Assembly (NCBI RefSeq): GCF_003347595.2 | Contig: NZ_QCZK02000024.1 | Coordinates: 372,001-436,000 of the forward strand | DNA length: 64,000 nt | Origin: Botryobacter ruber | GTDB taxonomy: Bacteria; Bacteroidota; Bacteroidia; Cytophagales; Hymenobacteraceae | Direction of reading: 5' to 3' | Shown here: positions 16,483 through 25,495 of the stretch, piece after piece | Layout: each line of letters opens with the position of its first letter | Numbering within the stretch: position 1 is the stretch's first letter | Notes under the pieces: generated by a model | Told to the model about the DNA's origin: nothing | Databases searched by the model: none | Seen by the model: only the letters and a program-made list of their open reading frames with translations | Position numbers and translations under genes: made by a program

Positions 16483-16573
16483 AAGTAATTTCTTTAAAGT
16501 AAAAAATTACTTTTTGTAATTAATATATCAACGTACTGGGCTTTGCCGTGGCGTAGCTACGGTAAAGGTGTGG

Positions 16574-16981
16574 TTACCTAAGGTTATTTTTTAATTTCAT
16601 TATACCAGTTGCCACAATAACTGTAGTTACCAACCCAACTAAAGGTATGAAATGAAACATTGCTATTTCTTCAGCATATTCATCGGTCACAGCTTCATAA
16701 AAGTAGTAACTGAAAATAAGAGTAATTATACTTAGTAGAGTCAGGAGCAAAGAACTGCTTTTTAGTTTTACTTCTGCACCTAAGAAGGCTCTAAACAGAA
16801 GTATAGCTGTCATTGGCATTATAGCTAACGATATCAGAAGAACGACTTGAAAGTCAAAATCAAGGTTTTCAAAAGGATGAGCGGCCATTGCAAATACAGG
16901 AACAATGATGCTAAATCCCAAAATTCCCAATGCATATAAAGCTGTGAATGGAATCAGAAGTCCTGAGTTGCTTTCTTTCAT
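16574..16981 (-). CDS. Hypothetical four-helix membrane protein
   Basis: I do not recognise this 135-residue protein. It starts MKESNSGLLIPFTALYALGI and has four hydrophobic segments, at about residues 9-30, 45-64, 77-95 and 110-128, with short charged loops and a basic end (KLKNNLR). It is AT-rich like the DUF4160/DUF2442 pair next to it. The ATG at 16981 is preferred over one four codons upstream because the latter adds only MIII. Confidence 0.6.
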   Translation of the reverse strand: MKESNSGLLIPFTALYALGILGFSIIVPVFAMAAHPFENLDFDFQVVLLISLAIMPMTAILLFRAFLGAEVKLKSSSLLLTLLSIITLIFSYYFYEAVTDEYAEEIAMFHFIPLVGLVTTVIVATGIMKLKNNLR

Positions 16982-17101
16982 AATTATTATCAAAGGTAAC
17001 TAACAGATAGCAGTAACACCTCCCAAAACATATGCTTATCTGCACTATGTATACAGTATCTTCCTTTCTGTTTTCGATACTGCTATCCAACAATTGGATT
17101 C

Positions 17102-17833
17102 CTAAATCTTCCGTTTCAGCTCGAAGTGTTTGCCCAGGTACACGCGCCGCACCTGCTCATCAGAGGCCAGGTCTTCGGCAGTGCCTGATTTCAGGATTTT
17201 GCCTTCGAACAGCAGGTAGGCCCGGTCGGTTATGGAAAGGGTTTCGTTTACGTTGTGGTCGGTGATCAGGATGCCGATATTCTTTTTCTTCAGCTGCGCC
17301 ACGATCGACTGTATCTCTTCCACGGCAATGGGGTCTACCCCGGCAAAGGGCTCGTCGAGCAGCACGAATTTCGGATCAACGGCCAGGGCGCGGGCGATCT
17401 CGGTTCGTCGTCGTTCGCCTCCTGACAGCACGATGCCTTTGTTTTTACGCACGTGTGTGAGCGAGAATTCTTCCAGCAACTCCTCTACCTTCTCGTGCTG
17501 CTCCTCCTTGGTTTTGTTCGTCATCTCCAGCACGGCCAGTATGTTTTCCTCCACGGTCAGCTGCCGGAACACCGATGCCTCCTGCGCCAGGTATCCTACC
17601 CCGCGCTTGGCCCGCTGGTACATGGGCAGGTTGGTAATATCTTCAGAATCGAGGTAAATGCGGCCCTGGTTTGGCTTCACAAGTCCCACGATCATGTAGA
17701 ACGAAGTAGTTTTTCCGGCTCCGTTCGGACCCAGTAAACCAACAATCTCGCCTTGGTTCACTTCCACGCTTACGTCGTTTACCACGGCGCGCGATTTATA
17801 TTTTTTGTACAGGTGTTCAGCTCTTAGTATCAT
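17102..17833 (-). CDS. lptB: LPS export ABC transporter ATP-binding protein
   Basis: LptB powers extraction of lipopolysaccharide from the inner membrane with LptFG. The 243-residue ATPase has Walker A GPNGAGKT at 35-42, Q-loop YLAQEASVF at 81-89, signature [15 protein letters not shown] at 136-150, Walker B FVLLDEP at 156-162 and the H-loop in ITDHNV. The [14 protein letters not shown] region after Walker A and FAGVDPIAV are typical of LptB rather than other ABC ATPases. I placed the start at 17833 ([15 protein letters not shown]); the frame continues to 17923 but with non-family sequence. lptC is about 9 kb away, and lptF/G are not in the window. Confidence 0.95.
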   Translation of the reverse strand: MILRAEHLYKKYKSRAVVNDVSVEVNQGEIVGLLGPNGAGKTTSFYMIVGLVKPNQGRIYLDSEDITNLPMYQRAKRGVGYLAQEASVFRQLTVEENILAVLEMTNKTKEEQHEKVEELLEEFSLTHVRKNKGIVLSGGERRRTEIARALAVDPKFVLLDEPFAGVDPIAVEEIQSIVAQLKKKNIGILITDHNVNETLSITDRAYLLFEGKILKSGTAEDLASDEQVRRVYLGKHFELKRKI

Positions 17834-18042
17834 CGCCTTAAAGTTAGTCAATATACGTACGCACTGCAATGCAGGCCAGACCTTAATAGCTACAACCGTG
17901 CCACCAGGCCACAGCACTACCACCTTTCTCTGTAAACCTCTCCCCGGTGAAGTTAAATATTAAAATATATTTATGCTATTGGCATACATTTGGTTCTTGC
18001 CCCAAATTTTGCTAGTTTGTGCATCGATAAGTTATCCTGTTT

Positions 18043-18855
18043 ATGTTTTCCGCTTTTTACTTTTTGTCCTGCCAGAAGCTGATTTCTGCCAGTTTGTTGC
18101 TGCTGGTGAATTTTGCCAGTGTGCTGAATGATTCTACCGATGCGGCCGTAACTAACGATCCCACGCCCATTGCTGCTGCGGCCCCGAAAGCTGCTACGTT
18201 AAGAGGCATTGATGTGTCGCGGTGGCAACTGCATGTAGACTGGCAACAGGTAAAGGAAGCAGAAATCACCTTTGCTTTTGTAAAGGCAACGCAGGGCGAC
18301 GTACGGCAGGACCCTTTCTTTTTCCGGAACTGGGAAGAGACCAAGCGGGTGGGCATCAAGCGTGGCGCGTACCACTATTTCCTGGCCGATGCTCCTCCGC
18401 TGGAGCAGGCAGCGCTATTTAAAAGCACCGTGTGGCTGGAGGCAGGCGATTTGCCGCCGGTACTGGATGTGGAGGCTTCTGTTCCGGGGATGGATGCCGC
18501 GGAATTCCGGCAGAATGTACGCACCTGGCTGGAGACCATCGAAAACCACTATGGGTTCCGGCCTATCATTTACACCAACCAAAGCTTTTACCGCCGCTGG
18601 CTGAAAGGCCACTTCAATGAATACTTTTTCTGGATTGCCCGCTACAGCAGCGCAGAACCGCAGATACATGAATCTGACAAATGGCTCTTCTGGCAGTTCT
18701 CTGACAGGGGCCGGATTCCGGGGATAAAAGCAGACGTGGATCTGAACACTTTTACCGGCGACTGGGAGACGCTGCATGCGCTTTGCCTGCCCGAGCTGCC
18801 GCATACCGATAACACGCCGCTGTTCCGCTTTAAAAGCATGCTCCCGCTGCCTTAA
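18043..18855 (+). CDS. GH25 family lysozyme (muramidase)
   Basis: The 270-residue protein has a hydrophobic N-terminus (residues 5-26, signal peptide or anchor) and an Ala-rich linker to about 52. The GH25 barrel then runs to about 250. GIDVSRWQ is at 55-62 with Asp57, the WxxVKxAxxxFAFVKATQG motif at 67-85, and PPVLDVEA at 138-145 holds the catalytic Asp142/Glu144 pair. The end, WLFWQFSDRGRIPGIKADVDLNTFTG, is the family's conserved C-terminus. GH25 enzymes cleave the MurNAc-GlcNAc bond of peptidoglycan. The gene is convergent with recJ. Confidence 0.93.
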   Translation: MFSAFYFLSCQKLISASLLLLVNFASVLNDSTDAAVTNDPTPIAAAAPKAATLRGIDVSRWQLHVDWQQVKEAEITFAFVKATQGDVRQDPFFFRNWEETKRVGIKRGAYHYFLADAPPLEQAALFKSTVWLEAGDLPPVLDVEASVPGMDAAEFRQNVRTWLETIENHYGFRPIIYTNQSFYRRWLKGHFNEYFFWIARYSSAEPQIHESDKWLFWQFSDRGRIPGIKADVDLNTFTGDWETLHALCLPELPHTDNTPLFRFKSMLPLP

Positions 18856-18860
18856 CAGGT

Positions 18861-18891
18861 GCAGGAAAGGCGATGGTGACTGTGGCTGCAG
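18861..18891 (+). repeat. REP-like element, copy 6 (degenerate)
   Basis: GCAGGAAAGGCGATGGTGAC followed by TGTGGCTGCAG keeps only the ends and the GATGGTG core. It lies in the 57-base gap between the convergent GH25 and recJ genes. Confidence 0.35.
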
Positions 18892-18912
18892 AAAAAAATT
18901 ATTTGCTGCTCC

Positions 18913-20622
18913 TTACTTCCTCATCCGGATATCTTTGATGCTCAGTTGCAGCGACGATACGCCCCGGAACACATTTTCTTCGATGGTATAGCACACATCA
19001 AACGGAAGCCCTTTGGAGATGGCGTTGTAAAAATCGCCAAGGCCAAAGCCGATGGCGTCGATGGTGTGGTAGCCGTCCTGCGTGAGGCTCAGCTTTAAAT
19101 GCGTAGTACCTACCACCCGCACAGCCCCCGTATCGTACACGCACTCCGACATAAACACAGGACGCATGTTTCCCGGGCCAAAGGGCTCCATCTGATTGAT
19201 GATCTTATAGAAGTTCCGCGTGATCTGGCTGATCTTAATTTTGGCGTCTATCTCAATCTGGGGTATTTTCTGCTCTTCGGTAATAGTTTTGGCGACCACC
19301 TCCTCAAAGCGCTCCCTAAAGGCAGGAATATTCTCAACAGGCAAGGTCAGGCCGGCGGCGTACATGTGACCCCCGAACTGGTCGAGCAGGTCGGAGCAGC
19401 TTTCGATGGCATGGTGTACGTTAAAGCCATGCACCGAGCGGGCCGAGCCCGAAGCTTTGCCATTAGACTGCGTCAGGATGATGGTTGGGCGGTAATATTT
19501 TTCGATGCACCGGGAGGCGACGATGCCGATTACGCCTTTGTGCCACGACTCCTTGTAGAGTACCGTAGAGTTGGCCGAGCGGAGGAAATCGTCTTCCTCT
19601 ATCATCTGCAGCGCCTCTTTGGTGATGTTGGTATCTTTGCTGCGCCGCTCCTTGTTCGATTCGTTGATAACATCGGCTACCTCGAAAGCCTCTTCTTTTG
19701 AGTTGGCCAGCAGCATACGCACTGACCGCTTGGCATCGCCCATCCGGCCTGCCGCATTAATGCGCGGCGCAAAGCCAAATACGATGCTCGAAATATCCAT
19801 TTCACCGGTAATAGCGGCCAGCTCTTTCAGCGCCGCCAGCCCCGGGCGCATGGGCCTCGGGCTGTTGATGTAGCGCAGGCCAAAGTAAGCCAGTATCCGG
19901 TTTTCGCCGGTGATGGGTACAATATCAGAAGCAATGCTTACCACCACCAGGTCCAGTTGCCTGAACACCTCTTCCTGCGCAATGTCGTTCTGCATGCAGA
20001 AGGCCTGTAGCAGCTTAAAGCCAACGCCACAGCCCGAGAGTTCTTTGTAAGGATACTGGCAGTCCGGGCGTTTGGGGTCGAGCACTGCTACGGCCTTGGG
20101 GATGTCTTCGTCGGGCAAATGGTGGTCGCAGATAACAAAATCAATACCGAGCGAAGCAGCATAGGCTACCTTGTCGGCCGATTTTATGCCACAGTCCAGG
20201 CTGATGATGAGCTTAAAGCCGTGTGCAGCCGCATAATCGATGCCTTGTGTAGACACGCCATAGCCTTCCTTGTACCTGTCGGGGATGTAGTACTCGATGT
20301 GTTCGGTATGATTACGCAGGAAGCCGTACATGAGGGCCACGGAGGTGGTGCCGTCTACGTCGTAGTCGCCGTAAACCAGGATTTTTTCGGCGTTGTGCAG
20401 GGCCTCGTTCAGGCGGTTAACGGCACGATCCATGTCTTTCATCAGGAAAGGATCGTGTAAATGATCTAGTGAAGGACGGAAGAAATGCCGGGCATCGTCG
20501 AAGGTGCAGAGGTCGCGCTGGCACAGGATGCTGGCAAGGGTGGAGCTGATCTTCAGGCTTTCTGCCAGACGTTCAACTGCTTCCGGCGATGCCTCCTGCT
20601 TAAATTCCCATCTTTTCTCCAT
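18913..20622 (-). CDS. recJ: Single-stranded-DNA-specific 5'-3' exonuclease
   Basis: RecJ degrades single-stranded DNA 5' to 3' in recombination and mismatch repair. The 569-residue protein carries the DHH phosphoesterase motifs: GDYDVDGT at 85-92, SLDCGI at 141-146, DHH at 166-168, and GCGVGFKLLQ after it. The DHHA1 domain motif GSARSVHGFNVHHAIE is followed by GGHMYAAGLTL and a C-terminal OB-fold region. I chose the ATG at 20622 (MEKRWEFKQEA); the frame extends 11 residues further as a Gln-rich stretch. It is convergent with the GH25 gene and divergent from a 36-aa ORF. Confidence 0.96.
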   Translation of the reverse strand: MEKRWEFKQEASPEAVERLAESLKISSTLASILCQRDLCTFDDARHFFRPSLDHLHDPFLMKDMDRAVNRLNEALHNAEKILVYGDYDVDGTTSVALMYGFLRNHTEHIEYYIPDRYKEGYGVSTQGIDYAAAHGFKLIISLDCGIKSADKVAYAASLGIDFVICDHHLPDEDIPKAVAVLDPKRPDCQYPYKELSGCGVGFKLLQAFCMQNDIAQEEVFRQLDLVVVSIASDIVPITGENRILAYFGLRYINSPRPMRPGLAALKELAAITGEMDISSIVFGFAPRINAAGRMGDAKRSVRMLLANSKEEAFEVADVINESNKERRSKDTNITKEALQMIEEDDFLRSANSTVLYKESWHKGVIGIVASRCIEKYYRPTIILTQSNGKASGSARSVHGFNVHHAIESCSDLLDQFGGHMYAAGLTLPVENIPAFRERFEEVVAKTITEEQKIPQIEIDAKIKISQITRNFYKIINQMEPFGPGNMRPVFMSECVYDTGAVRVVGTTHLKLSLTQDGYHTIDAIGFGLGDFYNAISKGLPFDVCYTIEENVFRGVSSLQLSIKDIRMRK

Positions 20623-20724
20623 AGTCTTCGCTACGCTTCTCTGTTGCTGCTGCAAAGGTAGTCAAATTAGCAGGATTATAGGTACCTATCGCTGCCGCCG
20701 CACACACCTTCCGTTATAAATTCG

Positions 20725-20732
20725 TATTTTTG
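20725..20732 (+). promoter_or_regulatory. Probable -7 promoter element for the 36-aa ORF
   Basis: TATTTTTG matches TAnnTTTG and ends 22 bases before the ATG at 20755. This supports expression of the small gene. Confidence 0.45.
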
Positions 20733-20754
20733 TAAAAGCACAACAGAGTTTAAC

Positions 20755-20865
20755 ATGAAACGATTCAGAGAGTTCTATAAAAAGTGGAAAGATTATTCGC
20801 TGGATTTAGTGATGTACGGTTTCTTCATTATTTTCCTGCTCATCCTCTTTATCTTCTTCAGCTAA
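20755..20865 (+). CDS. Small single-span membrane protein (36 aa)
   Basis: The frame encodes MKRFREFYKKWKDYSLDLVM followed by YGFFIIFLLILFIFFS: a basic amphipathic head (residues 1-16) and one C-terminal membrane span of about 17 residues ending at the stop codon. The charge distribution predicts the N-terminus in the cytoplasm. A TAnnTTTG box sits just upstream, and the gene fills the gap between recJ and the TPR gene, 14 bases from the latter's 3' end. I cannot assign a function; small tail-anchored proteins of this type often modulate larger membrane complexes. Confidence 0.6.
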   Translation: MKRFREFYKKWKDYSLDLVMYGFFIIFLLILFIFFS

Positions 20866-20879
20866 TATAACAACACCGC

Positions 20880-22697
20880 TTAATTTACTGTGTCGCCACG
20901 CAGCTTGCGGAAACGCTTTCGTGCCTCCGCCACATAAATGCTGCCCGGGTGCTTTACCAGCAGGTCATTGTATAGTTGCTTTGCCTTCCCGGTGTCCTGC
21001 AGGTTCTCTTCATAAATAAAGGCCATTTTGTACAAGGCATCGTCGCTCAGGATGTCGGTTTTGGGGCTGCTCACAATTTTTTCCAGGTTCGTTACGGCCT
21101 GCTCAAAATTGCCCATGCGCTCGTAAATTTTCGCTTTCTGAAAATAGATTTCGTCTGTCAGGCTATGGCCCCTGTACTTTTGCAGCATGCCGTCGAGCTG
21201 TTTCAGCGCTTCCGGAAGCTTGTTCTGGAACACCAGCAGGTCGATGGCGGCATATTCCTCCATGGCCGTAGACGAGGTGTCGAGGCCGGTGTTGTCGGTA
21301 ATGAGCAGGCTCAGGTCCATGGCATCGTTGGCTATTTCGCGGCTGGTGGCCAGCTTCAGGATGTCGAGGTGCGCCTGTGCCAGTTCGAAATCACCTTTGT
21401 AGTAGTTGAGCCGGGCGTTACGTAGCTTGGCCTCGTGCCCTACCGGCGTGTCCTTGTGCGACTTCTCTACCTGCGAGTACAGCAGCGTCGACTCCCAGGG
21501 CTCTCCCTTCAGCAGGTAAATATCGCCTAAGGTAAGCTTGCTATCGGCCACCAAATCCGGGTTGGCGCGAGGCATGGCAATGGCTTCCTGCAGCAGGGCA
21601 ATGGCTTTGTCTTTTTCGTCGAGGTAAAAGGCATACAGCTCCGCCATGTGCTGCAGCGCCTCCACGGTGCTGGCATTGCGGCCTACTTCAGCCAGCAGGC
21701 CTTCATAATCGGCGATCAGGGCCTGTATCTTGGTTATATCTACCGGGAACGTATTCTCTACCTGCTCCTCGCGTGCATTTATCAGCCGCTGCCGCGCCGA
21801 CAGGTAGAAAGGCCCCTCCGGGTATTCCTTTACAATATACTCGAACGCCTCGATGGCCCCCTGATAGTCTTTGTTCTTGGCACTGATGGCGCCCAACTCC
21901 ATCACGCGGCTGCCACCGCTGCGCGTGCGCTTGTCTACGGCACGGGCCTGCAATAGGGCGCTGTAAAAATCTTTGCGCTGGATGTAGAGCCAGATCAGCA
22001 GTTCGTTAAAGGCCAGCTTGTCCGGGTGCTGCTGCACTTTCAGGATCAGTTCTTTTTCGAGGGCATCGAAGGCTTCTTCGTCGCGGAGGCTGTTCTGTAG
22101 TATGTTCTGCACGTAAGGCAGTTCGTTTTCGTTGCTCTCCAGCAGCGTCAGGACCTCGGTTATCAGGTTGTTCTTCTTTTGCCGGTGAGCATAGAGGGCG
22201 ATCAGCTGACGGTTGTGCTCCAGGGGATTATTGCTCAGCTCACGGCCCTTTAAAAAGGTTTTCTCGGCCTGGTCTAGCAGGTTGTTCTGCATAAACGCGC
22301 TGGCCAGGGCTATTACCTCTTCCGGCTTCAGCTGGCTTATCAGCTTTTCGTAATATTTGTCGGCTGCTGCTTTATCGCCGGCTTCCTGGTACACGATGCC
22401 CAGGTCTACGGCATAGAATGGTGAGTTAGGATGGCGCTTGATGGTTTTCTTTACCAGCTTCTCGGCGTCTTTGTAGTTGTGCTGCGCCAGCAGCGTTTTC
22501 AGGTACTCCGGGTACACCATGCTAAACAGCCGCTGGTTGTCTATCAGCTTGCTATAAATGCCCTCTGCCTTGGCAAAATCGCCTTTATGGAAATATTCAC
22601 GCGCCAGCTCCAGTTCCTGCGCCTGCGCCCGTGCTGCCGGAGCCACGGTTAGCAGCAGCAGCGACAGAATCAAACTTAGATAAATTTTTAACTGCAT
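20880..22697 (-). CDS. Secreted tetratricopeptide repeat protein
   Basis: The 605-residue protein starts MQLKIYLSLILSLLLLTVAP, a signal peptide with likely cleavage after ARAQA. The remainder is TPR-type helical hairpins from about residue 25 to 590; clear examples are LELAREYFHKGDFAKAEGIYSKL, KLTLGDIYLLKGEPWEST, and FEQAVTNLEKIVSSPKTD. No catalytic domain is visible. It is probably a periplasmic or outer-membrane-associated scaffold. It is a single gene whose 3' end abuts the convergent 36-aa ORF. Confidence 0.88.
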   Translation of the reverse strand: MQLKIYLSLILSLLLLTVAPAARAQAQELELAREYFHKGDFAKAEGIYSKLIDNQRLFSMVYPEYLKTLLAQHNYKDAEKLVKKTIKRHPNSPFYAVDLGIVYQEAGDKAAADKYYEKLISQLKPEEVIALASAFMQNNLLDQAEKTFLKGRELSNNPLEHNRQLIALYAHRQKKNNLITEVLTLLESNENELPYVQNILQNSLRDEEAFDALEKELILKVQQHPDKLAFNELLIWLYIQRKDFYSALLQARAVDKRTRSGGSRVMELGAISAKNKDYQGAIEAFEYIVKEYPEGPFYLSARQRLINAREEQVENTFPVDITKIQALIADYEGLLAEVGRNASTVEALQHMAELYAFYLDEKDKAIALLQEAIAMPRANPDLVADSKLTLGDIYLLKGEPWESTLLYSQVEKSHKDTPVGHEAKLRNARLNYYKGDFELAQAHLDILKLATSREIANDAMDLSLLITDNTGLDTSSTAMEEYAAIDLLVFQNKLPEALKQLDGMLQKYRGHSLTDEIYFQKAKIYERMGNFEQAVTNLEKIVSSPKTDILSDDALYKMAFIYEENLQDTGKAKQLYNDLLVKHPGSIYVAEARKRFRKLRGDTVN

Positions 22698-22867
22698 AGT
22701 GATAATAGAACGCTTGCCCGGTTATTCTGATATTTCTTTCAGGCAAAAAATTTGGCAAAGTTGCGAATGTAAGACAGAACGGTAGTCCAGGTGCTTGAAT
22801 GCTGCGCACTGATGATACATACGAAGTTAGCATGTTTTAGTACAAAGCAATCTGTTGCCGGTAGCTT

Positions 22868-22900
22868 CTGCTGCAGAGGCTGTGGTGGCAGGCGCAGCAA
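22868..22900 (+). repeat. REP-like element, copy 7
   Basis: The copy reads CTGCTGCAGAGGCTGTGGTG followed by GCAGGCGCAGCAA. It forms an inverted pair with copy 8, 170 bases away. Confidence 0.75.
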
Positions 22901-22969
22901 AGCAAAATAGCTGCTAAAACCAACGAGTAAAAAGCACCTTCCGTTGTATTACTTCCTATAGTAAGCGTT

Positions 22970-23053
22970 CCTGCAGTTTTCCCACAAGCCCCCCTACGGG
23001 GATGACAAAAAAGGGAACTACTATGGAAGTAACTAAATACTAGTTGGCATAAA
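22970..23053 (+). repeat. GTCATCC/GGTATAAA-type dispersed repeat, copy B
   Basis: Block order: CTGCAGTTTTCCCACAAG, CTACGGGGATGACAAAAAAG, ACTACTATGGAAGTAACTAA, TACTAGTTGGCATAAA. It lies between an inverted REP-like pair. Confidence 0.65.
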
Positions 23054-23070
23054 ACCCCTGAAAAAGCTTT

Positions 23071-23101
23071 CTGCAGCTGCCACCACAGCCGCTGCTCCTG
23101 C
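23071..23101 (-). repeat. REP-like element, copy 8
   Basis: On the minus strand the copy reads GCAGGAGCAGCGGCTGTGGT followed by GGCAGCTGCAG, a full-length copy. Confidence 0.75.
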
Positions 23102-23111
23102 AAACCAGCAC

Positions 23112-23159
23112 CTAAAACTAAAAGAGCCACCCCGTGCAGAGTGGCTCTTTTAGTTTTAG
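23112..23159 (-). terminator. Terminator of the ppiD-like gene
   Basis: A 19-bp perfect stem (arms CTAAAACTAAAAGAGCCAC and its complement, loop CCCGTGCAGA) with an A/T-rich base works in both directions. It lies just after the ppiD-like stop codon. Confidence 0.85.
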
Positions 23160-23172
23160 GACTTTGGTTGAA

Positions 23173-25278
23173 TTAGAAGAATTTCACACGGTTATCTTCC
23201 ACTTCCGCTTTGTCTTTTATGGCTTCGTAAACATTCGATTCGTTACGGGAAGCGCGCTGGGTAGCCAGTTGCTTTTTCACTTCCGACAGGTCCTGGATTT
23301 CAGGTGCCTGCACCAGTTCTACCAGTTCCACCATCAGCACACCGTTCTGGCCTTCTATTGGCGCTGAGCGGGTTCCCTGCTTCAGGCCAAAAGCGCGGCC
23401 TACTGCAGCAGGCTCGAAACCTACACCCTGGATGGTAGCAGAGGCTAAGGTAACAGCTTCAGCTGTTTTTACAGAAGCTTGCGGGCCGTATTTAGTTGCA
23501 ATCGCATCCAGCGTACCGCTTGCGCCTTTCAGCTTCTCCATAATCTGCTTTGCTTTCAGCTCGTTACGAACAGCAGCAGTTAACTCTTCTTTGATGTTTT
23601 CGACAGAAGCATATCCTTTTTCGCGTGTGCCGGTCACAACAGCTACTACAAACTGGTCGTTGATTTCGAACACAGGAGATACATCGCCTATCTCGGTGTC
23701 TTTTGCATACGTCCAGCGTACCAGCTCGCGGGCATTGGTCAGGTTGTTTACCAGGATCTGGTTTTTACCAATGTTTGCGGCTTCCTCTTTTACAAGAGCA
23801 GGATTTTTTGCTGCGTTTTCTCTGAACTCTTCCAGGCTGCCACTTGTGCCAGACAACTCGTCGGCTATGCTGTAGGCGGCATCGCGGCTGGCGTCGCTTG
23901 GCGTAAAGGTGCGGTGAATAGCGGCAACTTTATAGGTCTGCTTTGTTTTTGGAGCAGTTATTTTAATGATGTGATAGCCGTAATCTGTTTCTACCGGGTT
24001 AGGCAGTAAGCCTTCTGAAGAGGCGCCGAACACGGCTTTCTCGAATGCTGGCACCATGCGGCCTTCCGGGAACCAGCCCAGATCACCACCAACCGATGCC
24101 GTTCCGTCTGTTCCGTACTGGGCAGCCATCTGCGCAAAGTCAGCGCCATTCTTAATCTGCGCCAGCACATCATTGGCTTTTGCCTTAGCAGCAGCTTTTG
24201 CCTCCGGCGTATCGTTTTCCGGCCTGATAAGGATGTGGCTGGCACGTGCCACACTGGTAGTGCCTTCTTTGGCATCAACTACTTTGTAAAGGCCCAGGGT
24301 CCCGTTCTCGTTGTATGGCCCGTAAACTTTACCTTCTTCCAAGGGCAGCTGGTTGCGGAGTTGCTCCGGCAGATCGGCTACTGTTTTGTAATCGCCGCTG
24401 TAAGCCATATCTGAATTTGCGTTTACAAAAGCAGAGTCGTTGTCAGTAGTGGCAAACTGGTCTTTGTACGTAGCAATTTCGTTCTGATAATAGGTACTGT
24501 CATCTCCCGAAGCCGTAACAGGTACGGTTACATATTCAATAGAGCGACCGGCTTCTACTTTATACGATTCCTTGTTACGCTCATAATAATCCTTCAGCTG
24601 TGCATCTGTTGGCTTAACAGCAGAATCCGGAATAGCCGAATAAGGCACAAACAGGGTTTTGATGTTTGCCCGTGCATTCTGCGCTTTGTAGTAATCTTTT
24701 GCCTCAGCAGAGGTGATGTATACCGACTTGGTGAACAGGTTGGTGTATTTGCTCTGGATACGGCTTTCTACCAGGTTCTGCTCAAAAGCTGTCCACATGG
24801 GGCGTGCTCCGGTCTGGTCCAGGTTCTGCAGGTACTGCTTTACAAAGTTCACATCAAACTCGCCTGTCTGCGGGTTTGTGAAGGCCTGCTTTACAGAAGG
24901 ATGGATGTTGTTCCCCTGCACCATGTCGTACAGTTCTTCTTCTGTTACTGTAATACCGAGCCTGTCGTATTCTTTCTGAAGCGCAATTTTGTAGATCAGA
25001 TTGTTCCAGGCCTGCTCACGGATCATCGCCAGCTCGTTTTCGGTGGCGGCGCGGCCCGACTGGTTTTCATAATTGGCTTTGATCTGCTGGAAAACAGCAT
25101 CAAACTCCTGGTAAGTGATTTCCTCGCCAGCTACCTCGCCTACAACGTTCTGGTCATTGCCCAGAAGCCGTGAATTGGGGCCAAGCAGGTCACCGCCCAC
25201 TACGAAAATACCAAGCCCTATGGCTATAAAGCCAATTGCCCATCCAGACTTCTCTCTAATCTTGTTAATTAATGCCAT
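23173..25278 (-). CDS. Membrane-anchored peptidylprolyl isomerase, PpiD/SurA type
   Basis: The 701-residue protein starts MALINKIREKSGWAIGFIAI; residues 12-30 form one membrane span that would leave the rest in the periplasm. A SurA/PpiD-like N-terminal chaperone domain follows (VNPxxxTYxEF-like VAGEEITYQEFDAVF at 49-63). A parvulin domain spans about 344-440: SVARASHILIRP, then DFAQMAAQYGTDGTASVGGD, GWFPEGRMVPAFE and YGYHIIKI. A second, degenerate parvulin-like region follows. It assists folding of exported proteins. It is monocistronic with a strong terminator. Confidence 0.92.
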   Translation of the reverse strand: MALINKIREKSGWAIGFIAIGLGIFVVGGDLLGPNSRLLGNDQNVVGEVAGEEITYQEFDAVFQQIKANYENQSGRAATENELAMIREQAWNNLIYKIALQKEYDRLGITVTEEELYDMVQGNNIHPSVKQAFTNPQTGEFDVNFVKQYLQNLDQTGARPMWTAFEQNLVESRIQSKYTNLFTKSVYITSAEAKDYYKAQNARANIKTLFVPYSAIPDSAVKPTDAQLKDYYERNKESYKVEAGRSIEYVTVPVTASGDDSTYYQNEIATYKDQFATTDNDSAFVNANSDMAYSGDYKTVADLPEQLRNQLPLEEGKVYGPYNENGTLGLYKVVDAKEGTTSVARASHILIRPENDTPEAKAAAKAKANDVLAQIKNGADFAQMAAQYGTDGTASVGGDLGWFPEGRMVPAFEKAVFGASSEGLLPNPVETDYGYHIIKITAPKTKQTYKVAAIHRTFTPSDASRDAAYSIADELSGTSGSLEEFRENAAKNPALVKEEAANIGKNQILVNNLTNARELVRWTYAKDTEIGDVSPVFEINDQFVVAVVTGTREKGYASVENIKEELTAAVRNELKAKQIMEKLKGASGTLDAIATKYGPQASVKTAEAVTLASATIQGVGFEPAAVGRAFGLKQGTRSAPIEGQNGVLMVELVELVQAPEIQDLSEVKKQLATQRASRNESNVYEAIKDKAEVEDNRVKFF

Positions 25279-25495
25279 TTTATATACTACTTAATAAAGG
25301 ATTTGCAAAATAAGGTTAAACGTGCTAAAATTCAAAATTTTGTCGGGCTCTGTTTGGCGCTTATTCAGACTTTATTCTTTCGTGCAGAAAAGACACGCTG
25401 CAATAACGTACGTTCGCTTTTATCTCGCCCTCAAAGCTGCTGAAGAAGCCTGCCTTGGCGCTTATAAACGTCGCCTGCACCCGGCCCGATTTTTA

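Larger units (their letters stand above)
22698..23172. other. 475-base repeat-filled intergenic stretch
   Basis: Between the ppiD-like and TPR genes lie an inverted pair of REP-like copies (22868 and 23071), a GTCATCC/GGTATAAA-type element between them, and the terminator of the ppiD-like gene. I see no gene or promoter box. Confidence 0.65.

Noticed and set aside
18043..20622. Possible prophage endolysin cassette (GH25 lysozyme)
   Set aside because: No holin, capsid, tail or integrase gene is nearby; neighbours are lptB and recJ.
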